A stretch of DNA of 64,000 nucleotides, taken from positions 17,333,633 to 17,397,632 of the forward strand of contig NW_022145611.1 in the NCBI RefSeq assembly GCF_000002235.5. The letters run 5' to 3'. The position numbers were made by a program, and so were the translations under genes. This document shows, in pieces, positions 56,232 to 64,000 of this stretch (position 1 is the stretch's first letter; every line of letters begins with the position of its first letter). The notes beneath the pieces were generated by a model that did not search any database, was not told the DNA's origin, and saw only the letters and a program-made list of their open reading frames with translations. Source of the DNA: Strongylocentrotus purpuratus (taxonomy: Eukaryota; Echinodermata; Echinoidea; Camarodonta; Strongylocentrotidae).

Positions 56232-58768
56232 ATGTCTGTCGGTGCAAAATCTTATCGAAATTCGTCAAAAAATAGATGTTTTGCTCATTGCTCTAGTGTT
56301 TCCGAAGATCTCAAACCTTTTACGACCACACGGTGGAACACATTTGTAAGCAGTGTGAATATTTGGAAAGATTTAGTGGGGTATCAGGCTGATATAGCGA
56401 GAGCCTTTTTACGCGAAGTTGGACCTGATGCACTGGTCGATACTGCTGTAGGCTTAATACCAATACCAGTACCAGAAAGTGGTGGATATCACCCGACGTG
56501 CTATCGCTATTTCACAGATTCATCCAAGCAAGAGAGAGGGAAACTCAACAAAGACAAACAAAAAACAGACGCTGCATCATGTCAAACTTTAGGTAAGCCA
56601 TACAACATTTAACTTAACTTGCGCGAATTCTTTTCATTCAAAATTTTGTTCACAACTGTGAGTGTGAGTGTGACCATTTTTGACCCGTGACTCCGGCGTG
56701 GAGAAACCCTACTCTACAGACTAACACATCAAAATTCATCTAAAACTTCCACAGTTGCTCAAATAACGGTCATGATTTAAAAGTCGTTATCTTTCTTATC
56801 TGTTTCGTGTCAATTTTAAATCTTTTTTTTTTTAATAGTAGACTATATTTCCGAGGCTCAGGCCTAGGCTAGACCTCTAGTCTTTTTCACAGTCACTGCC
56901 ACTGGTTTGAACAAGAAGACGGTCTAGATTTTAGAGTATCTCCACGCCGGAGTTACGGGTCAAAAATGTTCACAGTTGTAAACAAGCACAGAGCTAGGTC
57001 TAATTTAGTCTTGCACTTAATTTGCAGCTAAAAATAAATCGATTCTAGACCTAGGCCTATAACAAAAAGTGTTCAATAGCCTAGAAATCTAGACTTGGTT
57101 TTCAGCTATAACTGGGCTTGGCCATTTTTTTTAATATTTTTTTTTTTTTTTGGGGGGGGGGGCAATTTTAACTTTCGATTGATTTGTTATTAGTCTAGGT
57201 CTTTAGCACTGAATACTTTGAACACCTTAACATTTTATTTGTGATTAAATTTAAATGGGATGTTCACATGCAAATGCATTATAAATATAATTTCTTAGTT
57301 TTCTGACGGCTTTTGTCCAAAAAGCCGTCAGACAGCGAAGCTATGGCCAATTTTTTTTTTGTGGCAATTTTAACCTTTGATTACTTTGAACACATTACAA
57401 TTTTAATTGTGCTTAAATTTAAATGGGATGTTCACATACAAATGCATTATAATTTAATGTCTTAGTGTCTAATTTCTTTCTCCTTGTGCTTAACTCTGTC
57501 CAATACAGCCTGTTTTTTTAACTTTACAAGTACAGTTTTGAAAACAGCTGATATTTGTTAAATCAATAAATTATATTGTTACTGTTATGACTATGAATTT
57601 TTATTTAACCTGCTTGCATAATTGTTTAAACATTATTTGAATTGTGAAAATCACCCATTTCTCTCAATTTTCATTTATTTGTACAGAATTGGAGCCTTCT
57701 ACGTCAAGTGCAGGCGGTCAAGCTCCAGGTCCGTCCTCAGCCTCAGCAATAAGACACTTACGGTCAAACTCCAGTGTTGCTGGTGCTTCAAAGCAGCCCT
57801 CTTATTCTGCCCACATTCTACCAAAGATTTGCATCATCTGTCGACAAAATAAAACTCATAAGGACTCTGAGGGGAAGAAAAAGAAGGAACCATTAATGCT
57901 GTGTCAACAGCCAGATGGTGGAAAAGTAGCAACAGCTGCTAAAGACAAGAAGGACGACCACATTCTTCTTCAGATCCAGGACAGAGACTGTGTAGCAATA
58001 GAGGTCAGGTATCATCGCAGTTGTTTCAGGAGCTATACTGTCTACCAATCAAGGAAAAGTGTTGAGCCCATCAAGGAGCAGAAGTATGGAAAGGCATTCC
58101 TTACATTTTGCAGTTATGTTGTAGACAAGAAGATCATACAAGAGAAGCAAATATAAAGAATGACAGCACTGAGAAGATTGTTTTTAAAAGCTGTTAAAGA
58201 TGTTGAGTCTAAAGATGCATCAAATTACAAGACCTACAGCCTAAAACAACGCCTGAAACGAAAGTATCCACAACTCTGCTTTCTTCAGCCTAAGAAGAGG
58301 TATGCAAGTGAAATGGTGTATGTCGAGACGCTATCAACTGAAGACCTTGTGCCAGGAGCAGTTGGTTCTGAAGGAGAAGAAACAGACACCACCACTGATA
58401 CAGACGCCCTATCTGATACTGACACAGACATCACAGATGTTGATGAAAGCATAGAACCTCCAACGAAGCGACAAAAGGGCGGGAATGGTAGACGATCCAA
58501 ACCTCCAATGGCCTCACTTCGAGATCGCTACACCTCTGCACTGGACCTAAAGGACGATGTCATGCAGACCAGGACCAGTCTACCATGGCCTCCAACATCA
58601 TCTGATTTAACATTGGATTCTGCACGCACAATAGTATCCAAGCTGTACAATTTTCTAGCATGGGTTAAACATGGTCTAACATTGCTAAATGTAATGCTTT
58701 GTTATTTGCATGAAGAAACAAAGATATCATGCTTGAACCAAAACACAATCAATGTACTCAACATATGA
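56232..58768 (+). CDS. Uncharacterised zinc-module protein, nested in ADPGK intron, interrupted by one in-frame stop
   Basis: Exon 1 is 56232-56592 (ATG; ends TTA G|GTAAGC) and exon 2 starts at 57687 after GTACAG, joined in phase as Glu-Leu-Glu. I do not recognise a named family, but I recall similar multi-copy proteins in marine invertebrates. Two related modules are seen: exon 1 has C-x3-C (NRCFAHCSS) then GGYHPTCYRYFTDSSK; exon 2 has C-x2-C (ICIICRQNKTHKD) then LMLCQQ and RYHRSCFRSYTVYQSRK. Each looks like a C..C..H-x3-C zinc site. A Ser/Pro-rich linker separates them. A TAA at 58154-58156 ends the frame, yet the same frame stays open for 203 more codons with coding-like content (TSEDLVPGAVGSEGEE type acidic run, then PPTKRQKGGNGRR and SKLYNFLAW), ending at 58768, where a donor at 58664 is also possible. 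So it is a recently disabled copy, a shorter protein or an assembly error. Function unknown. Confidence 0.7.
56650..56981. mobile_element. MITE in the intron of the zinc-module gene
   Basis: ACAACTGTGA...ATTTTTGACCCGTGACTCCGG and CGTGGAGA on the left (56652-56705) are inverted on the right (TCTCCACGCCGGAGTTACGG ... TCACAGTTGT, ending 56979). Arms of about 45 bp; about 330 bp in all; no ORF. Confidence 0.82.
57154..57465 (+). repeat. Two-copy repeat, diverged
   Basis: GGCAATTTTAAC(T/C)TT..GATT, ACTTTGAACAC and TTAAATTTAAATGGGATG then TTCACAT(G/A)CAAATGC occur in that order at 57162-57290 and 57363-57448. The two copies flank the hairpin at 57302-57332. Confidence 0.75.
57302..57332. other. 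Perfect 13-bp hairpin, TCTGACGGCTTTT / AAAAGCCGTCAGA
   Basis: Perfect stem with a five-base loop (GTCCA) between two copies of the flanking repeat. It could mark a short foldback or the junction of a repeat. Confidence 0.7.
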
Positions 58769-60780
58769 GAACATAGCTCAGGATATGGGTTCTCAGTATT
58801 AAACTATATATTTCATTGTAACAGAAAACAAGTATTGAAACAGATTGGTTTAAACTATATATTGTATTCGAACATATATGGAAGAATATCAAAAAAGTGA
58901 ATATTTAGGTTTTTGGAAACATATCTCACAAAGTTAGGAATAGAAATACAACAGGATTGATAATATTACATATTACATTACAAGTGGAGTTTAACTTGAT
59001 ACATGTGAATTATAAAAACTTTGGATATTATAAGAAGTAATTGTTTATCACAAAGGTTGGTGTGCTGGTAACATAGTTGTCAGTATATGCAGTTTAAAAT
59101 GAAGGCTGATTCCGTTTGCCAAATTTAGGTTAAAGGTACTTAAGATTTGGTGGGGGAGAGTTGTTGTGTATTGACAAATGGCGTTTCATAGTTTGCCGCT
59201 ATTGCTGCTACTTTGTGCTAGCTGCGTGTTACACGTGTATAACGTGCTCTGCATTAAAACAATGAAGATACCACCACAAACGATTGTGTCTCTGGTTATT
59301 ATTGAGTAGTAGAACCCAACAGCTATGAGAACCAAGTCCTAACAGCTCTCAGCAGCATGGCTCTGCCATAAGTGAAATGAATGCTGTATGTATTGTTCAT
59401 CAAACTAAAGAAGCAGCACAAAGCAAAGTAGTTTGTTTTTTACTGTAATATTTATTGTTTGTAAATGAACTTCCTCATTCAGAATAATTGTTAAATTATT
59501 ACAGGCTTTGTTGCAGAAAAATGTCAATCTTACGTATTTTGGCTTAAAATGTCATTTTCATGCAAATTTCCTCAACTATACAGTGTTTTGTGAAATATTA
59601 CATCTTCCCTATAAATATTTTGTACAATAAATATGAAGTTAGACCACCACAGCGGTATCACATTCACCGATTAAAACCAATTACCACCTGTATTAGTGAA
59701 AATCACTTGCACCGGATGCAGTCCTTTTATGAAGGAATGCTTGTTTTTAGATCTTTTGTTTTGGGCGCCATTTTTTCGGAAGTGCTCCACTTCTGGATGT
59801 GGGAACTATCAGAATATTGATAAGGAACACAATACCCACAATTTAAGCCATAGTTTAGGTAGTCACAAGGAGGAGACTACAAAAATCATTTTAGGAAGCT
59901 CTTTTGACCCCATGCCCTATAGTCTATTACATGTTGTACATGAATACAGAGTGTCCTATAGAGGCTTTGTTTTTCTATCTTTTAATTATCTGTTGTTTAT
60001 CTTTTGTGTCTCTCTTTGTTTGTTGTTTTTTGGTCTCAGGCTCTTTCATTGTATATGATTTGCTAAACCAGTGAGGTCAATATGAGTTGATTGGACTTGA
60101 ATTGATTTGGTAAACTTTATTTCAATCTAGGACAAAAGATTGAGAAACAAGTAACCTTGACCTGTGGCGTGTTGACACCGAGAATTTAGGCTGCCAAATT
60201 GGTTGCTTTGATTGATCACGAATGGTGGATTACTGGATTTGGCAGCACATTTGTTAGCTTGATTGTTTGTCACACTGTGTTTCATTCCCTGACACAAAGG
60301 AAATGAGTGGCAAATTGAATGCCTTGATCGCTTACAAAAGTGCGATCATATGGGAGAAGAGACATGAAAGGAATCAAAAGTGTTGAATTTTGTGAGCAAT
60401 AGTTTTGATGATTTCCAGCATAGAAAGCTCACCCACGTGGCTCTCTTTCTGAAAATGATTCTGTTCTAGAATCTAGTAAAGCCAGTAGAAATATAAAGCA
60501 GATGAAATGAATGATAGGAAAACTTCACACAATTGTACATGTACATGTATGCAAAGAATTTAATTTAACTCTGTCATTTGATCAAAAGTCCAAAACCACA
60601 TTATGGCAGCAGTGGTGTCAATGGCCAGATTCCTAGTATGGACTCTACTGGTGGAACCATACACCTTTGCTCTGATGCTTTGATGTGGTATCAAGGTAAA
60701 GTTCTCTTCGATCTAAACTTTCCAAGATGCCTGATGCCGCTTGCATCTTTTCTATTGCTGAAATATTGGACAAGGATTCA
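58769..60780 (+). other. ADPGK intron 2, middle part; nothing firm
   Basis: AT-rich, with short ORFs and no splice-supported exon. A block at 60590-60700 (PKPHYGSSGVNGQIPSMDS in one frame) is slightly less AT-rich, but I could not link it to ADPGK or any family. Confidence 0.4.
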
Positions 60781-60789
60781 TTGTAAAGC

Positions 60790-61755
60790 TTGATTTGAAT
60801 GGGGGGCATCAAATAAAATATAATATGTGACAAGGGAGAATACATCAGAGATTAAGGAGGCTTTAAAAGTCACATAACTGGATTAATCTAGAGATTTGTC
60901 TGATAAAAAGCTACCCTGGAGCAGAATGTGACCATTCTCTTGGTCAGAGATATATGATTTGAATAGGAAGGAGATAAAATATGAATGAATAAGGAAATGA
61001 TATCAGAAGGATTTAAATGTCAAATAAGGGGATTGAACTAAGAGATTTTCCAGATTGAAAGGTTCCCTGGAGCTCTTCTTTTTATTTAAACTGTTCTAGT
61101 GATCGTACAGAAAGAATATGACTGGAATGAGGCTGCAGATGAAATATTCATAAGGAAGAAGAAAATGGTGATTGACAATTTGACATTGCTTTAAATGTCA
61201 AGTAACTAGGTTAATCTAGGAGATTTTATTCTTCAAATCAAAGGAATACCCTGTAACTTCTTTGTACTATGTTCTGTTGGTCAGAATGAGATACATGTAG
61301 GGCATGATTGGATTTAAGCATGAAATTTGATATTACTGAGGAAGAATGCATCAGTGCTTGAGTAGGCTTTGAATGCCACAATACTGGATTAATCTAGGAG
61401 ATCTTACAGATTGAAAGATGCCCTAGAGCCGAATCGTACTGCTCTGTTGGTCAGACATATGTACTTCATTCATGCATAACATGATTTGAATGAGCCAGAA
61501 AGGCATTATTCCATTATACACTTTAACATCTACTGCCCTTCTGGCTCTAAACAGACAAAATATTCATGAGGAAAAAGGCATCAGTGATTGAGTAGACTTA
61601 AATTGTCAGATCAGAAGTTTCCTAGAGCTGCTTTGTATTGTTTTGTTGGTCAGACAGAGATAAAAACCTGATTTGAATGGCGCATCGTATGTAATATTAA
61701 GAAGGAAGAATACTTCCGTACCTGAGGAGGCTCGAAATGTCAAATCACTTGAGCA
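60790..61755 (+). repeat. Degenerate tandem array of about 170-bp units, five to six copies
   Basis: Each unit holds, in order: GATTTGAATGG, a GAGGAAGAATNCATCAG block, GAGTAGGCTTTAAATGTCA, CTGGATTAATCTAGGAGAT, CAGATTGAAAGGTTCCCTGG, and TCTGTTGGTCAGACAGAG. Anchors: TTAATCTAG at 60885, 61210 and 61390 with a variant near 61035; TTGGTCAGA at about 60938, 61276, 61446 and 61646. The copies are strongly diverged but the order is conserved. Confidence 0.8.
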
Positions 61756-63775
61756 AGTAGGACAGAGAAGATAGCATTGCATTTCATCATCATTATCTTA
61801 CAGTCACTTTGACAGGTCTAATGGCAGAGTTGGTACTTGGCAAAGTCCACTGATTTGATTCTCAATACTTTTTTGTAACTTTAATTATCAATCTGTTATT
61901 TACCGGTAAGCCCAAGAGTACTTGCCTTCAATCAATAGAGGCAGACAAATCACACAAATGGACCCCCAAAAAAGTTTCCTTTTCCTCATTCTACAAGTAC
62001 ATTTTATCTATGCAGTGCCAGAAAGGCATTAATCCGGTGTTAAAGCATATGAGTTAATGCTCTTTTGTCTTCAAACAGATGATTCAAACCATTCCATTAT
62101 AAGAGAATGTTTTGAGCATCTGCTGGGAGCGCGATATCAAGTTTGGGGCTACGCCTTACATGCCAATGCATAATGGAGCTTCTTCTTCACTGTTTCTTAT
62201 CCCTGGAGCAGAATGTGCAATTAAGCCAATCAAAAAGCACCCCTTTCATGAATACCAGAGAGTGGGTTTCTATCTGGGTTAAGCCATGATTACCTCTAGG
62301 GATAGGAGATGGACAGCTCTTTCACACAAGATGAACATTACATGAACTTGGATAAAGAACCACAACACATCACTGAAAAGCAAAAGGGGCATACACTTGG
62401 GATACAAAATGTATTATTTTAAGAAGAAAAAAAATTAAAGAGGGCATTGCTAGAGCATACAAGATATTGCTAGCCAGCCACATCAGTTCACACTCACGAT
62501 TAGTCTGACCTGTTATGTATGCATTTTTAAAAATATTTTAATATGCCGTTATGATGTTCACATTGACAATGGACCATTGTTCTCTTTCAACTTTTAATGT
62601 GATGATAAGATGATAAGACCCTCGTTTTGCTCTACTTTTCATTGTAAATTCTTTCAGTTTTTGAATTTCAGACAAGAAAAATTCAACTACTTACAGTTGC
62701 CCGGGACACATGGATGCCCAAGATCTAAGTCTGGACCCCTTTCCTAAAGAGTAAAAGCGTAAACTCTGTTTTTGCCTGTCAGAATGGGATTTGGGGGGTG
62801 ATTAAAGCAGATGTAACACGACATCAATCACCATCCCTCGTTTCCCTTGTGAGAGCAGTGAAATGCCCCCAAACCATTTAAATATTTATGCAATCCTGAA
62901 AAGTCCCAGCAGCCATTAAAGCTCTTGTCTCTTGAGAGCATTTGCTCCCTGGTATTTGAGCGAGGGAGGGGAGGGGGACCGATAGGAGAGAGAATGAATG
63001 ATGACTTTAATGGCTCCCATCGGTGAGCCTTTATATCCTTTTGTCTGTGGCATTCCTTATCGATAATGTCCCTTCTGTTTTTTTATTTGAACATTTTGTT
63101 GTGATTGCGGTCTTTATTTTGGTACTAACAAGCAGACACCCAGGCTTCAGTCGTTTGAGAGATGCTACTTTATTTCCTGACATTTGGAGTTTGGAGGAAA
63201 CTCCTCTAACTGTAGAACATAATTGATGATTTTGAAGAGTTCCTCTCAGAATGCATAATCCCCTCTCACCCATCACATTCCCTGATAATGTGCTTAAAGG
63301 AAAAACTTTCTATTTATTTCATTGATGTAATTGATCTACTTGATTTCTTTGATTGTAATGTTTTTTCAGAACTCATTTTACATCCATGTTGTTTTGTCAC
63401 TTTCACTCAATATTTTTGGCTTGATGTTACATTTCTTCTCATATTGTCAGTTAGAAAATATGCAGATTGAAAAAAACTTATTATTAGATCACTTCTGCAT
63501 TATTTAGCATCCTAATGGTTGTAGTCTTTTTTATTTTCCATTTTAAGCTGTTTAGTCTGAATGTGGTCATTATTTTGGTTCTATCAAACAGCAAGTTGGC
63601 CACTCAGTATTCAAATTTGCATTTCTTTTCTTATTTAAAATCTTTATGTAACAATTTGAAATCCAACTACCACATAAGTCTGTGAATATTGATGTGCATC
63701 CCATCTTTCTTTTCTCTTCTTTTTTTCTGTCTTTTCCCCCTTTTACCAATATTTTGTTCCTCCATATTTGTATTA
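61756..63775 (+). other. ADPGK intron 2, last part in window
   Basis: No exon recognised. It includes GGCATTA-type hairpins near 61494-61550 and 62030, and a less AT-rich stretch at about 62090-63050 without an open frame of interest. The latter might be conserved non-coding DNA. Confidence 0.35.
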
Positions 63776-63842
63776 TTATGTATCCTTTGAAGGTAGGGTT
63801 AGGGTTAGGGTTAGGGTTAGGGTTATGTATCCTTTGAAGGTA
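63776..63842 (+). repeat. Interstitial telomeric repeat flanked by a 20-bp direct duplication
   Basis: About 4.5 units of GGGTTA (63796-63822) lie between two identical copies of TTATGTATCCTTTGAAGGTA (63776-63795 and 63823-63842). This is the pattern of telomere sequence captured at a staggered double-strand break. Confidence 0.93.
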
Positions 63843-64000
63843 CTATCAAGCTTTGCTTATTTTGTCAACCCTCCTGTTTGATGTTCTCAATTAGTTACAC
63901 CCAGCCTTACTTTATTCTACATATATTCTTTTGTCATGTGTAAATTTGTAATATTTGTTTGTTATATATTTGTAAAAATGCAAAAGAAAAAGAAAATCAA

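Noticed and set aside
61494-61550. Hairpin GAGCCAGAAAGGCA / TGCCCTTCTGGCTC as a pre-miRNA
   Set aside because: Only 14 bp of stem with a 27-nt loop, and it lies in a decayed repeat array.
1-64000. CRISPR arrays, bacterial operons, ribosomal RNA genes
   Set aside because: None seen; spliced animal genes and eukaryotic repeats throughout. Tandem arrays lack the repeat-spacer layout of CRISPR.
1-64000. Retroviral, LTR or Polinton-type elements
   Set aside because: No convincing LTR pairs, gag/pol/integrase or capsid-like reading frames were recognised. The only reverse transcriptases are of non-LTR (LINE) type.

Overview
The window looks like nuclear DNA of a marine invertebrate deuterostome, most likely an echinoderm such as a sea urchin. 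It is AT-rich, its genes have many short exons with GT-AG introns of 0.2-5 kb, the proteins match animal orthologues at invertebrate distance, and a short interstitial telomere tract is of the TTAGGG type. Species assignment is inference. Homology calls are from memory of the protein families; no search was run.

Five protein genes are supported. (1) The first coding exon of a PPP4R3/SMEK (protein phosphatase 4 regulatory subunit 3) gene lies on the minus strand at 561-702; the rest is left of the window. (2) A plus-strand gene of about 1,010 codons spans 6057-18547. It ends in a domain resembling the C-terminal region of PWWP3A/MUM1 and has one very large, disordered exon rich in SUMO-type motifs. 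(3) VIPAS39/SPE-39 (VPS33B partner in endolysosomal trafficking) occupies 42173-24663 on the minus strand, tail to tail with gene 2; their likely poly(A) signals are only about 600 bp apart. (4) ADPGK (ADP-dependent glucokinase) starts at 46519 on the plus strand; two exons are seen and the rest lies beyond the window or was not found. (5) A zinc-finger-like gene of a family I cannot name, with two related C..C..H..C modules, sits at 56232-58768 inside the large ADPGK intron. One in-frame stop interrupts its second exon.

The rest is introns and intergenic DNA full of repeats: two 5'-truncated non-LTR retrotransposon (LINE) copies, a 1.85-kb TIR element carrying a tRNA-like Pol III box, about ten short foldback/MITE elements of several TIR families, several minisatellites (45 bp, about 132 bp, 191 bp), old degenerate tandem arrays, CAT/GA/TCC microsatellites, long poly-G or poly-C blocks, and an interstitial telomeric insertion flanked by a 20-bp direct repeat.

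The genes do not form one pathway. The housekeeping genes (PPP4R3, VIPAS39, ADPGK) are neighbours by position only. The PWWP3-like gene, if its SUMO and PCNA-like motifs are real, would act in chromatin or DNA repair.
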